Source: Pycnopodia helianthoides (taxonomy: Eukaryota; Echinodermata; Asteroidea; Forcipulatida; Asteriidae). From it: a DNA stretch of 64,000 nucleotides. The stretch lies in the NCBI GenBank assembly GCA_032158295.1, contig CM063249.1, forward strand, positions 94,501-158,500. Direction: 5' to 3'. Positions 11,707 through 22,520 of the stretch are shown here, in pieces. Every line of letters starts with the position of its first letter. Positions within the stretch are counted from its first letter, which is position 1. Under the pieces are notes generated by a model. It did no database searches. It saw only the letters and a list, made by a program, of their open reading frames with translations, and was not told the DNA's origin. The translations under genes were made by a program, and so were the position numbers.

Positions 11707-12074
11707 CAGGGCTCGAATTTGGGGAGAAAATCCTCAAGACTACAGGGCTTGAAGCTCAAAATCTTTACTGGACCAGACATTTTTTTACAAGACCTGATTC
11801 AAAATGTGAAAGAAAAAAAAACTTGCTGCCACAGTTTAACTTGCATTTGACTGCTTTTATATGAACCCGAACTGAGACAAGTAAAAGAAGAGTATACTTG
11901 ATTACTCATAGAATTGAAAGATAATTTATTAGACCCAAAGTCAACACTTGAACATTATGTGTTTCTGTTATTCAATTGAAAAAGACCATCGGACTTGTTA
12001 GGTCATAAGTTTACTGGCCCAACACTAAAATTACTGGCCTCGGGCCTGTGGTCCAGTGTAAAATTCGAGCCCTG
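11707..12074. mobile_element. hAT-like MITE nested in piggyBac
   Basis: The 14-bp inverted ends CAGGGCTCGAATTT (11707-11720) and AAATTCGAGCCCTG (12061-12074) are flanked by the 5-bp direct repeat CTGCA (11702-11706, 12075-12079). It is 368 bp and non-coding. Both end type and 5-bp duplication match the MITE at 1892-2016, suggesting the same mobilising transposase group. Confidence 0.8.
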
Positions 12075-12696
12075 CTGCATGAAAATTATTTACCTCGGAA
12101 AATTGGTTTCTGAAATCTAAAATAAACAGAAGGTTTTAATAATTTCCTTTCAAAGCACCATCCCCCGCCTCAATTGGCACCTATCATGAACCAATATGTA
12201 AAAGTGCAATTGTTTTTCTTTTGAAGCACCATCCTCCCCCACCTCCCCACCCGCCTCAATGTCGCCCCCAGCCAATGTCGCCCCCTAGCAAAGTCGCCCC
12301 CAGAAAATAATTAAGGATTCTTATGGTAATATAATGGCTTAATTATTGTATTGGAAAGAATATTAAGTAAAGCCTACTTATAGTCTGCTTGAGTAAAAAT
12401 GTCATCAAATAATAATAAACTCCATGCACAAAATTTACATAAGTTTCTCAAATATTTTATTAACGTCGCTCAATTCATAGGATTCAACATTCAATATAAA
12501 CATAAAATAAACAAGATAAGTTTGATTACGCACAATATGAACTGGAACCAAACTACTGGTAAAATCAAAACTACTATTCGTGAACCATTGTACTTTCGAA
12601 GTACCTCCCCCCCCCGCCTCAATGTTGACTGGCATGCGCTTGTGGGATTCAACATTGTAGCGGGGGGGGGGGGTTCCGAAAGTATTTAAAATCAAT

Positions 12697-12813
12697 CATT
12701 TGGTGTGGAAATTCTCCAATCATGGTATAACAGCTTTACAAATTTTTTAATTGTTTACCAAATTTATCGCTTGGTGTGGAAATTCTCAAAGCATGGTATA
12801 ACACACATTGGCT
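12697..12813. repeat. Direct repeat of the transposase 3' coding end
   Basis: TTGGTGTGGAAATTCTC and the following CATGGTATAACA occur near 12700-12735 and again near 12772-12805. The second copy is the last codons and stop region of the piggyBac transposase, so its 3' end was duplicated locally in the downstream untranslated part. Confidence 0.75.
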
Positions 12814-14473
12814 TCAAACATTGCTTACAAATCATGCGCGTTTGTTTTCTGTTAGAGGTCGAACTGCATACAACACAGTTGCGTTTCTTCCCACCAACAT
12901 TCGGACCAGGAAAGTGCTGAGTTGAAAGGGCGTTTGAACCACTGGACAGTTGACTGGCATGCTGAACTGGGTTGTACTCCAAGCTTGAAATAAGTGCCTC
13001 TATCACCTTGACCCGGAAATCCAAAGTAGACAAGCTCTTGTTTGTATGGATGCTGTTGTATAGGACATTATAATTAAGCAAACAGATATCTAGGATTGAG
13101 ATAAATACTCGTTTCCACCATTTTAGTGTTCTGTGGCTGTGAGTATAGTAAGTGCACAATTGTGCTGCCAGATCCGTGCCTCCCATGTTTTTATTGTAAT
13201 CGTTGACTATGCTCGGTTTTTGGATATGTCGAAATCCTGTTGAAGTTTTCCGGCTGCGAATCTTTTTACTAGTGACACTGCAATCGCCAAAGTTTGCCAG
13301 GAGAGTGACACGTTTTGTGTCCTGCCACATAACGCATAGTTGGCCTGCTTTCCGATAAAATTGGGGATCTGCTCCGCTTTTCATGGGGAACTTTTTGGGG
13401 TTTGCAACATCAGGTATCCCTAGGGTGGTATAGCGCACAGTTCCACAAGCTCCGAATCCTAGCTCAGACAATTTGGAGAAAAGAGCCGGGCTACTAAACC
13501 AATTGTCCATGTAGATGCAATGTCCTTTATTTTCAAGTCCCTGCAAAAGGTTCAAGACTACCTTGCCTGGTGCCCCAAGATCGGATGGATGGTGTGTCTC
13601 AGGATAACTTACAGAGGACTGTCCTTGTGGGGACCTGGGCTGAGATCCTGTGAACAACTCCCAGGCACATGTGTACCCTGTGTCTGATTCGTTCAATGAA
13701 AAACATTTCAATCCCCATTTGGCGGCCTTTCGTGGCATGTACTGCTTGAAGCTGAGTCGTCCTTTGAACTTTACCATGCTCTCGTCCGGTGAAAGGCTTC
13801 GTCCAGGCTGGTACACCCGGAGGAATGATGGAAGTACAATGTTTAACAGTGGGCGTAATTTTGAAAGTTTGTCACGGGGAGAGTCGTCCTCCACATCTCT
13901 GTTATTGGCGAGGTGGAAAAATCGAAGGATTGCAGTAAATCGGTTACGAGCCATGGTTGCTGAGTACAGGGGACTTCGTAGAATTTCAGACCTGGACCAA
14001 TGCATGGAGTAACGAGGCCTTTTGTTGATTCCCATGCAAAGAAGTAGGGCCACGAATGCCATCATTTCAGGTACATTAGTTGGTCTCCAAGCACGCTGAT
14101 TTTCTCCACCCGCACCCAAAGTTTGATCAGCATAACGATTTGTCTCATCTACCATCATCTGCCACACTGCTTCACAAAAGTACAGTTTGAAGATTTGTAT
14201 GGGGGAGAACGAACTGAAGTCTTCTGTAGCCCCGGTGTTTGCTGTAAATTGCACAGGCGGTCGCCGGGTGTAAGACTTGGCTTCACGCCATCCACACCGG
14301 AAATTCGGCTTCTTGGTCTTGGATGAACCGGATGGTGTCGATGTCGAGGCGATGGGCTCATCATCACTGTCTTCTTCCGACAAATCATCAAGTGGTGAAT
14401 CTTCGTCAGAGGACATGTCCGAACCGCTATCAGCAAAGATTTCATCCAAAATTTTTGCATTTTCATCGGCCAT
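12764..14473 (-). CDS. piggyBac transposase, 569 aa, intact
   Basis: Catalyses cut-and-paste transposition at TTAA in the nucleus. One open frame starts at the ATG at 14473-14471 and has no disruption; the length is usual for the family (about 550-600). Residues 1-60 are acidic and Ser/Asp-rich, as is common at this N-terminus. The DDE/DDD core (Pfam DDE_Tnp_1_7 type) runs from about residue 90 to 470. Candidate catalytic aspartates are D230 in SLSPDESM, D323 in IYMDNWF, and D425/D434 in NDYNKNMGGTD. The C-terminal end (about 535-565) is a cysteine-rich zinc-binding domain with CVVC, CKQC, C and CFENFH spacing, used by piggyBac enzymes for end recognition. No intron is seen. The upstream 280 bp to the right inverted repeat must hold its promoter. 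Confidence 0.95.
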   Translation of the reverse strand: MADENAKILDEIFADSGSDMSSDEDSPLDDLSEEDSDDEPIASTSTPSGSSKTKKPNFRCGWREAKSYTRRPPVQFTANTGATEDFSSFSPIQIFKLYFCEAVWQMMVDETNRYADQTLGAGGENQRAWRPTNVPEMMAFVALLLCMGINKRPRYSMHWSRSEILRSPLYSATMARNRFTAILRFFHLANNRDVEDDSPRDKLSKLRPLLNIVLPSFLRVYQPGRSLSPDESMVKFKGRLSFKQYMPRKAAKWGLKCFSLNESDTGYTCAWELFTGSQPRSPQGQSSVSYPETHHPSDLGAPGKVVLNLLQGLENKGHCIYMDNWFSSPALFSKLSELGFGACGTVRYTTLGIPDVANPKKFPMKSGADPQFYRKAGQLCVMWQDTKRVTLLANFGDCSVTSKKIRSRKTSTGFRHIQKPSIVNDYNKNMGGTDLAAQLCTYYTHSHRTLKWWKRVFISILDICLLNYNVLYNSIHTNKSLSTLDFRVKVIEALISSLEYNPVQHASQLSSGSNALSTQHFPGPNVGGKKRNCVVCSSTSNRKQTRMICKQCLKPMCVIPCFENFHTKR

Positions 14474-15115
14474 GTCAGAATCTAGGACTGAAGAATGCGT
14501 GGATGCTTACTGCAATTGTCAAGGATTGGACGCGGGCAGGTGTTTTAAAGTTGCCGGGGTGATGCACGCACGCGCGGGGCCTGCATGCATGGGATTGAGG
14601 GCGCAATTTACATTTTGATAAATTACTGTTGGTGCGTGTGCCAGTGAGCCTCCATGGTAAACAAGAGAGGAAATAGTCAGGTGCCATAGGGACTCAGTGG
14701 TCACTAAGTGAAATGCTTTTTTGAGCAAATTTGGCTCGTTGGTACTGAAAGGGTTAATGGTATCGTAAGCAAGGGTTTGGGGCTAAAGATGTTTCCACTT
14801 TGTTCCCAGATGAATATCCACCCTTCTCAAAAATTTTATGAAAACCCTTTTCACAGTCTGGCCAAATTCCTCTGTCCACCCAGACCATGACCACCATAGC
14901 GTTCATTTGCACAATGGTGCACCATTAAGTCACCAAACTAATGATGTCGTCAGCCTAGTATAGTCTGTGTACTTCACGTCGAACCTTTTTCACGAGGCAT
15001 GGCAAAGTGTGCAAAGTGCGCACGCGCTGAGACTGATTCCGGTAGAAAACACGCCCATTTATGTAAAGTGGCCTCATCTCTCCTGGAAAAAAAAACGCTT
15101 ACCGCCAGTGTGTTA

Positions 15116-16625
15116 TCTCCAGTGCTGATTTCTGATGGTAGAGACTTTGGGATTGCCCTTGTTGTTCCTAATACAAGTCACCGTACAATATTTCAACGAT
15201 GTTTCTTTTATTGAGCACCACGACTACTTTGCACTAGCCACACGGCAACTTAGGATGTCAGTTTTACTGCCTATCTAAGGAGACATAGAGAACCCTTAGC
15301 TCTTAATCCTGTTTGCAATCAATGTAATAACCCTTGCAAAGTTAACCAGCTACAGATTTCCTGCGATGTATTTGGCAATTAGGTCCACAGAACGTGTGCC
15401 AAGTATGCGCTTCCATGGAAACAAAATTGAATTGCACGTTTTGTGCTTTTCCTAACTTTTCAGACTCGTTTTTCATGCATACGTCTACTAGTTCCAGCGG
15501 TAGCACCGTATCTGCCTTTTCTGAAGCCGATACAATACCAATCAACACAAACTTTTTTTCTCAGCTGTAATTGTCAAGTTTGGGTGTGTTTTTTTTGTCA
15601 CGATTAAACTATCTAAGATTTTCGACATGATATGTACAGTTACGGGGCCATATATTGTTGCTTTGCAGAAAAACATAGCTAGACTGTTTGACAATTCATG
15701 TGTGAAGGTTGCGCTTTTGTCATGTTTCATACTGACGTATACATAGTCTTGACCAAGGCGTTGGATTTTGGTCTTCATTTATTTGTTTTCTTTGCGCCGC
15801 ACAATGGCCGCCAGAGCTAGCGTGCATGCCTTGTTTGCGTGCGTGTGTGTGTGTGTGCTCTCATTTTCGGTACCTTATGGAGACCAAGGACAAAACAAAA
15901 AGGAAAACAAAAGGTCTCCACATGGAATTTCTAAAGACCGGGGTGCTCCACAAGGAAATGTGTGTACAAAGTCTATGGGAAACTGTTAAGTGCAGGGACA
16001 AAGGAAAGAACAAAAGAATGCTCACCTATCAGTGAAGTAGGCCTACATAGATCATGAAGATAGAAATTAAATGTTATACCGCATAGATGCAGCAAATTAT
16101 CCCACTACAGAAAATTAATATTGTTGCTAGATAAAAGTCATCATTCGTGTAGGTGTAGGCCCAATAAGGGTTAAAGTAAACAATGCATAGTAGAATTGTT
16201 TCATTGCCAATAGTTTATTTTCAGGGCATGTCTAATGATAAACTCAGATGCTAATATAATCTTGTCTAAATTACATGTTTGTATGACATCGACAATGTAC
16301 AAGCTTCAAACGTCAAAACAATTACCAACCGATAAACCTCGACTGCAAGCATATAATTTAGCTTGAATAATTTCAGAATCACTTGCTGAATGCGTTGATA
16401 ATGCGATGAAGATCGAAGCCATGGTCAATCAAAACGAGAGTGCATGCCCGTGTCGACGACTTCATGACCTTTCATATCTTGCTTGCTTGTCTTGCAAGCA
16501 TGTCATTTCGTCAGTGATATGCATAATACATGACTTGGTCACGCCCTCTAAAACAAGATATCCAAGACGTTACTAGACAGTCAATCGTCAATCTCGATGA
16601 ATTCAAGAAAAGCGCGCCCTCTGTC
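15116..16625. other. Non-coding, no feature recognised
   Basis: Only short open frames without domains. A (GT)n run at 15840-15860 and a weak resemblance to the AACGTTGC dispersed family near 15640-15740 are the only structures noticed. Confidence 0.45.
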
Positions 16626-16630
16626 GGGTT

Positions 16631-16712
16631 ATCACGTTACATTACGTTACGTTACGTTACATTACGTTACGTTACGTTACGTTACGTTACGTTACGTTAT
16701 GTTACATTACGA
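16631..16712. repeat. ACGTT pentanucleotide microsatellite
   Basis: About sixteen head-to-tail ACGTT units with a few ACATT/ATGTT variants. The apparent open frame over it (repeated YVTLR) is an artefact. Confidence 0.92.
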
Positions 16713-18070
16713 GTAAAAGATAGTGACGTCTTGGACCAAGACTACACCGGCTCCGGCTACTGCATACTGCACTGGCGCGCCATGGATTAGCTGATTGATG
16801 TGATCATCCAGTGTTCTGTTTAATCATAGAGAAAGGATTTCACAAATTTACAGGATGCAGTCACACATGATACATGTGAAATAGAGTTTTAGCTGATAAC
16901 CTTATTCTAGTAAGTTTATTTTTAGTTTACTTAGCTTTGGTGCTGAAGCAGTCTATAAAATTTTGGCATAAAGGCAGCTTTCCGGCGCCGGCGGCCCGCC
17001 ATATAAAAAACATGGAGCGAGTGCAATAAACTGTACCTCCAAGATAAAACAACCAACAACGATAGCTTATTGAGGTCATGTTTTGTATAAATCCACCAAC
17101 AATGACTCAATCACTGTTGTTGCAAAATGGAGGTGGGAGATGGCCAGTCCTGTACGCCGTTAAATAAAATATCTTCAGAAAAGCGTCTTCCTGATGGAAA
17201 ATGGTGTACAATATGCATCAATTTGCTTCTTTCAACCTCATTTATCGTCATTCCCTGCCCATGATCGTCTAACTCCAGAGCTGACATTTTGAGGAGAATA
17301 CGCAACATTTTAGATTTAGATATTACCAAAGTATTCACAAATTCACACAAAATGCTGAGGGCGAAAGTCATCCAGACCCAATTTGTCGGCTGCAGTATTT
17401 AAGGCGGCAGGAATGTGTTCATTCATGCAAGGGCAAGGCCATATCTATTATGCTACTTATATTATTAGTACTTGTCCATTACACTGCCATATCACTAAAA
17501 ATTCCGAACAATCAGATGAAAACGAAGACAAAAGTTCTCGTCTACAAATTGAATGTATAAAATGGCAAAAACCACGCAGATTATCGGTCCACCCGCTGTG
17601 ACAATAATTCATGCCATAACGGAACCGAATTGAACGGAACCATAACATACACACGAACGCCATTTTGTATGTATAACTACTCACATCGAAGGACGCTCAC
17701 CAAGCATAACACACGGTACAAAAGTCACAATGAGGGAAGCTCGTGATTGGACGTCATTCATTTATTTCCCATCTTGCGTTGTCTGCAATAGGTCCGATTT
17801 GAATATTCATGATCTGCATATCCGAGGGCCCCGTTTACGTCCAATAAGGGACGGTGAAAAGAGAAAAAACATTAAACTCGGAAGTTACAGACCCTACAAG
17901 GCTGTCGGCCTGACGGCCTCCGCATACGGACAGTAATACGAGTGCGGATGACCTGCGCACAGTAGTAATATGAGTGACACACGTTACGCACAGCTATGTG
18001 TAGACAACGGGTGGGTTTTACGGCGTCTTTTTCGGAGTGAAAACTGCGACCGCCTTGCGCAAGGCTAACG
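16713..18070. other. Non-coding, no feature recognised
   Basis: No spliced or long coding sequence. A GCCGGCG-rich spot at 16983-16996 and scattered short inverted matches were noticed, with no boundaries of an element. Confidence 0.4.
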
Positions 18071-18071
18071 T

Positions 18072-18182
18072 ATACACAACGTTGCAACAACGTTTTATTT
18101 GGACATTGTTTTGAAACATTGCTTGCACGTTTTGTTGCGACATTGCCCGTGAAGGTTGCAGTTTCGTTATGTTATGGCCCTG
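18072..18182. repeat. Dispersed AACGTTGC-rich repeat, copy 1
   Basis: Contains CAACGTTGCAACAACG, TTTTGAAACATTGCTTGCAC and GAAGGTTGCAGTTTCGT in this order. The same ordered motifs recur near 20090-20280, 20715-20860, 28690-28850 and (partly) 31735-31830. It is non-coding and its mobility class is unknown. Confidence 0.7.
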
Positions 18183-20069
18183 TAAGCCATCGATATGCCG
18201 ACGTATAACAAATTTGGCGGATACGCTGGCGTACGTCGAATAAGTTATGGGTAATTTTTGTATAAGATAAAAGCACGCAGGTATACGTCGTAGTACGGCA
18301 AGGTCGTCAAAATGTGTTTGTGCATGCACAAAAATTCTCGTCGTTTGCCAGCGTATGGCTCTTACGTCCCCAGGGATCAGTTCTTGGCCCTCTGCTCTTC
18401 ACATTTTACACCACTTCCATAAGTCGAATTTCTCAACATCATGGTCTTGAAGTTCACATCTGTGCTGATGATACGCAGATACACACATCATGTAATCCAA
18501 ACTCCCCCGGCAGTGAAGTAGAAGCAGTCAATCAGCTGACATCATGCATAAACGAAATCAAATCTTGGATGTCAGCAAATTTTTTGAAGCTAAACGACAA
18601 CAAGACAGAATTCATAGTTATTCGTTCCCCTCGTCTTAGAAGCAGACTCAACACAAAGTCAATACAGATTGGTGATGCCCTCATTGCTCCCTCGCGTTTT
18701 CTTCGACCAGAACTTGACCATGGACAAGCACGTTTCAAATATAATATGTCAGTCATCTTTCTATCATCTCCGGAACATTGCAGCAATCAGAGGTGCACTT
18801 ACCAGCCGAACAGCCGAGTGTCTTGTCCATTCCCTCATATCATCACGATTGGATTTCTGCAATAGTTTGTTATCGGGACTGCCACAACACATCATACACA
18901 AGCTACAATTAGTTCAGAATGCAGCTGCTCGCCTAATCACTGGAACTAAGAAATATGACCGCATTACACCAAATACTTCATTAATACTTCACTTGCTGCC
19001 CGTACAATTCAGAATTCAGTTTAAGATAATCCTACTCACTTTTATGGCACTTCATCAACTCGCTCCAATCTACATCCTGGACATGATACACCTGCGTAGT
19101 GTCAGGCCTGGTCTACGGTCCTCGGCTCTCTTACTTCACGTACCTATATCCCGCCTCGCTAGCTATGGAGATAGAGCTTTCTCTAAAATTGCACCTCGTC
19201 TGTGGAATGCATTACCGCTTGACCTAAGAACACAGCATAATCTTGCAATCTTCAAACGACAGCTCAAGACTCGAATCTCTTCAAACGAGCATTTTAAATC
19301 CTGGACTTTGTCTTTGTGAACCGGCGCCTTTGAATGGCAGTTTTTGTCAGATACTGTGCGCTTTATAAGTGCTGTTTATTATTATTATTATAAGTTGTGG
19401 GTAAGTTATACAATCGATGAAACACGTTCACACACGTCACTTGTAAGTTACTCATTAGTCGACATACGTCGAGATAATGTCAACGTACAAACAACTTATT
19501 TATAACCTATGGGTAACGTGCTTTGAACCTATGTCGAACTTATCGCAAATGCATATTTACGTGTGTAGACGTATTTGACGTGTTCCGGACGACCACAGAA
19601 CTTATGCTACCGTATAATGGCGTATTGGCAGCGTTCTTCGAAGTTTTCTTCGGCATGGCGGGCATGTGAGACGGTGATGTTGATACTGCTGCGGTGATGT
19701 TGATACTGCGATGTCTATTGCATATATGATTTGAATCGTCGAGCGGCAGCCTTTTTATAGGCTACGATTCGTGATCGTCGGCGATATGCTACCTCGCGGT
19801 ATGCATAAGATAGACTATATATCGTTGGGCATATGTTTTGAACGCCGGCGACACGCTAAGCATTCGTCGGTATAATTTTTTTTATAAGTTATCGAAACAA
19901 CCTATATAAGTTACTGTTACGTTATGTATACGTCCAACTCATGTGAATACGCTATGTGTACGCCCCCCCCCCCCCAAAAAAAAAAAACTCGATAGTTCAG
20001 GCGTATGCCAGCGTTTTAGAGACATTTTGAAACGTCGGCATACGCTGGCTAAAACGTCAAGGTGCAGGG
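18176..20069. mobile_element. Probable inverted-repeat element rich in ACGTC/ACGCTGGC motifs
   Basis: GCCCTGTA...ATATGCCGACGT at 18176-18205 is echoed inverted by ACGTCGGCATACGCTGGC...TGCAGGGC at 20032-20069. Between lie many TACGTCG, CTTATAAC and GTATACG variants, absent elsewhere in the window, plus a CR1/L2 insertion. The flanks on both sides belong to the AACGTTGC-rich repeat, as expected if it inserted there. Ends and target duplication are not exact. Confidence 0.45.
18361..19395 (+). pseudogene. 5'-truncated CR1/L2-type non-LTR retrotransposon
   Basis: Begins inside the reverse-transcriptase domain at PQGSVLGPLLF and continues through CADDTQ (the usual YADD Tyr replaced by Cys), NKTEF, a frameshift near 18700, VFFDQNLTMDKHV, SRLDFCNSLL, LQLVQNAAARL and APRLWNALP to a stop at 19317-19319. 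The short 3' tail ends in TTATTATTATTAT (19376-19391), typical of CR1/L2 3' ends. 5' truncation is the normal outcome of target-primed reverse transcription. Confidence 0.88.
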
Positions 20070-20084
20070 CCTTTACATGCTAAC

Positions 20085-20280
20085 TTTACACAACGTTGCA
20101 ACAATGTTTCAATTTTGTGTTCCCTAGCATCGCCCGCCCGGACGTTTTTTTCTTCTTCAAGTTACTTAGTAATGTACGTGCAATGTTGCGACAACGTTAA
20201 ATGGTGATGTTTTGAAACAGCTTGCACGTTTTGTCGAAACATTGCCCGAACTTGGTTGCAGTTTCGTCATGTTACTCAGT
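20085..20280. repeat. Dispersed AACGTTGC-rich repeat, copy 2
   Basis: Contains ACACAACGTTGCAACAATG, TTGCGACAACGTTAAATGG, TTTTGAAACAGCTTGCACG and GGTTGCAGTTTCGTCATG. It is interrupted on its right by the MITE at 20282-20703, after which the same family continues. Confidence 0.7.
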
Positions 20281-20281
20281 A

Positions 20282-20703
20282 AGGCCAAAAAAAAAGGGTT
20301 CTGCTTCCGATTACATGTCATTTAAAAATAGGGTCGGTAGGTCGGAAAGTTTTTTTATTTTGCGTTTTTTGTTTATTCCCATACGATTGACGATACGTCC
20401 ACGATCGTTCATGTGTTGAGCGCAATCAACGGATTTGCACAACGAATTAGGCAAAATTGTGCGCAATCTTCAGTTTGCGCTCTTTAGAATGGCAGTTCAA
20501 GCGGCCGTTTTTTCAAAAATGTGCGCAATTTGCAGATTGCGCAAGCCCATGGAATGCGCTTCACACATTTATTTTTTTTCCCCCCGTTTTTTCCCGTTCC
20601 CCCCTCCCCGTTTTTTTTAAAGGCCGAATAAAAAGTTTAGGGTCGCGGCGTAAAACTAGGGTCGGTCGGGGAACCGGAAACAGAACCCATTTTTTGTTTG
20701 GCC
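20282..20703. mobile_element. MITE with AGGCCAAA ends
   Basis: AGGCCAAAAAAAAAGGGTTC at the left matches, inverted, GAACCCATTTTTTGTTTGGCCT at the right, with TTCCG/CGGAA next inside. It is non-coding. The flanks are TA-rich (GTA/AAC), so a TA-target family is possible but not proven. It is nested in the AACGTTGC-rich repeat. Confidence 0.72.
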
Positions 20704-20709
20704 TAACGA

Positions 20710-20865
20710 ATGTACAGCATTGTGACAGCGTTAAATGGTAACGTTGTATCGTAACATCGCGTGAACAGTTTTCCGAAACGGTGCCTGAAGGTTGCAGTTT
20801 CGTCGTGTTTCTCAGTAAAGTAGGCCTACATACAATATTGTGACAACGTGTAAAGGCACCTGGCA
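20710..20865. repeat. Dispersed AACGTTGC-rich repeat, copy 3
   Basis: Contains ATGTACAGCATTGTGACAGC, CCGAAACGGTGCCTGAAGG and GAAGGTTGCAGTTTCGTCGT, continuing copy 2 after the MITE. Confidence 0.6.
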
Positions 20866-21371
20866 ATGGTATTTTGTCAAAATGTAGCCTTTGTCCTTGA
20901 TGTATACATTTTTATGATAGTAGGATCAATATACAGTTTGACCCCAAAAATTGTAACAAAAGATTTTCCAACGGTTTCAGGTACTATAGATCTTTCCATT
21001 GTTGATAAAGAAACCGCGCTGGTTGGCATAGACGGCCGAATGTTGACAAAACATTCAATCGTCACTAACAGACAATGTGACCAAGTTCATCACTTTTGCA
21101 AATTTTTATTTGACACAATTACATCCCATGGTTAGTTGCTTTGTTTCCAACAAATTCAACAGTATTTTTGAATATTTGTGTAACGTTGTTGCAAACTGTG
21201 GCTATCTGTTTTTGCTTTGAATTTATGGCTTTCCATAGTTTTCCAACCTTGGTTGGCAAAAACTCGGGCTGTGACGTTGCAATAGAAAGGTCTATTGGAC
21301 ATCAAAAATTACAGTACAGGAAAGCTGTTTTTTCAAAATGGCGTCCAAGATGGCTGCCAATATATATCCTA

Positions 21372-21605
21372 AAATGACTATAAGTCAATCATTATTCACC
21401 CTACAGTCGTAATGTTGGTGCCTATCCCCAGGTTTTAGGGGTCAGAGAACTCATTGAGACCTACAAAAAGGTCATGCGTCCAATACACTAAAATGGCTAT
21501 AAGTCATTTCATAATCACCCTTAGAGTTAAATTTTTTGTGTTTACATCTATCTTGTATGGATCAAGAAACTCACTAAGACAGATCAAGCTCAGTGAGTAA
21601 TCAGG
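21372..21605. repeat. Two-copy tandem repeat, ~117 bp
   Basis: AAAATGACTATAAGTCA (21372) and AAAATGGCTATAAGTCA (21489) start two divergent copies that share CACCCT, GTCAGAGAACTCA/ATCAAGAAACTCA and AGAC motifs in order. AAGATGGCGTC-type words follow. It is non-coding. Confidence 0.6.
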
Positions 21606-21904
21606 TAACCTAAAAGCCCAAGATGGCGTCGAAAATGGCTTCAAAATGGCGTCCAAAATGGCTATCAGAATTTGTCTTCTAACCCAAGTTTTGTTGTATG
21701 AAGGAAACCTATAGTCTAACTGCCCTGTACGTATACCTCACGGTATACAGTGACGTACCACCATGGAAAAAAAGGATTTCACTAAACGATAGTATGCATA
21801 AAATTAGTGTACCGACTATAGTTATAAAAGATCTAGACATTGAATACACTCGGCATGAATGGAAGAGAATATAATAAAAAAGCAAATTTTGCAGTGCATT
21901 GTGA

Positions 21905-22335
21905 ATGGCGTGCAGGCAATGGGAGGGCGAGTCGCTAGGTGTATGGGAGACGTAGTTGGGTGGTAAAAGGGGGAGCGTTGTAAGGGAGGAAGGGAGGGGT
22001 GTTTGAAAAAATAGAGGGTGAGGGAGGTGTAGAAGGGGTTAATGTCAGGGGTGTAATGAGGGGTAGTGTTAGGGGTTTGGAGAGGGAGAGGGATGAAAGT
22101 TGTTGAAGGTGGTATAAGGAAGGGTGTGGAGGAAGGGGAGGAAGGTGGGGTATAAGAAGATGATATGGGGTAGCGGTGCGGGGAGAGGGTATATGTGGGT
22201 GGTATTTGGGGTGTGGTGGACGTGAGGGAAGGAAGGCTAGGAAAGGGACATGAGAAAAGTGGGGAAAGGGTTGATGGTAGGAGTGGGGATAATAAATAAT
22301 AAGGGGTGGGTGGTGAAGGAGGGAAGTGGTATGCC
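21905..22335. repeat. C-poor (G/A/T) strand-asymmetric tract
   Basis: More than 400 bp whose plus strand is almost free of C and is dense in GGG, GGA and GGT words. A shorter tract of like composition follows at about 22725-22880. Both minus-strand open frames over it (Pro/Ser/Thr-rich) are products of this composition. Such G-clustered strands can form G-quadruplexes or R-loops (inference). Confidence 0.8.
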
Positions 22336-22347
22336 ATGGAATTCCAT

Positions 22348-22520
22348 ATCTGCTCGCCCGTCGCCCGTCGCCCCGTCCGCCCGTCGCCCGTCGCCCGTCG
22401 TGCGTCATGCGTCTTCCGTAGCCCGTCGCGCGTCGTGCGTCGCCCTTCGCCCGTCGTGCGTTGCCCGTCGTGTGTTGCCCGTTCTGCGTCGCCCGCCGCC
22501 CGTCGCCCGTCGTCGTCATT
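22348..22520. repeat. GC-rich minisatellite (CCCGTCG units)
   Basis: Imprecise repeats of CCCGTCG/TGCGTCG/CCCGTCGTGCGTC, lying within the C-poor region and reversing its strand bias. Translations rich in Arg/Ser are artefacts. Confidence 0.88.

Larger units (their letters stand above)
11376..14753 (-). mobile_element. Complete piggyBac transposon
   Basis: Perfect 16-bp terminal inverted repeats CCCTTTCAGTACCAAC lie at 11376-11391 and 14738-14753, each directly next to TTAA (11372-11375, 14754-14757). TTAA target duplication and CCC-start ends are the hallmark of piggyBac. The 3378-bp element holds one uninterrupted minus-strand transposase. The long non-coding part at 11392-12763 contains a separate hAT-like MITE (11707-12074). 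Intact ends plus an intact ORF suggest recent, perhaps continuing, mobility. Confidence 0.95.
10790..15115. mobile_element. Outer inverted-repeat element split by piggyBac
   Basis: Left sequence near 10786-10850 (CCAGGAGAGATAAGGCCACT core) is repeated inverted at about 15040-15110 (AGTGGCCTCATCTCTCCTGG). The repeats are about 45-60 bp with small differences. Subtracting the piggyBac leaves about 950 bp of non-coding element, so piggyBac landed inside an older MITE-like element. The ends and target duplication could not be fixed. Confidence 0.6.

Noticed and set aside
13650..14012. Plus-strand open frames within 13650-14618
   Set aside because: Antisense shadows of the piggyBac transposase, with no domain or splice signal of their own.
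16530..16790. 86-codon open frame with repeated YVTLR
   Set aside because: Translation of the ACGTT microsatellite; no support outside it.
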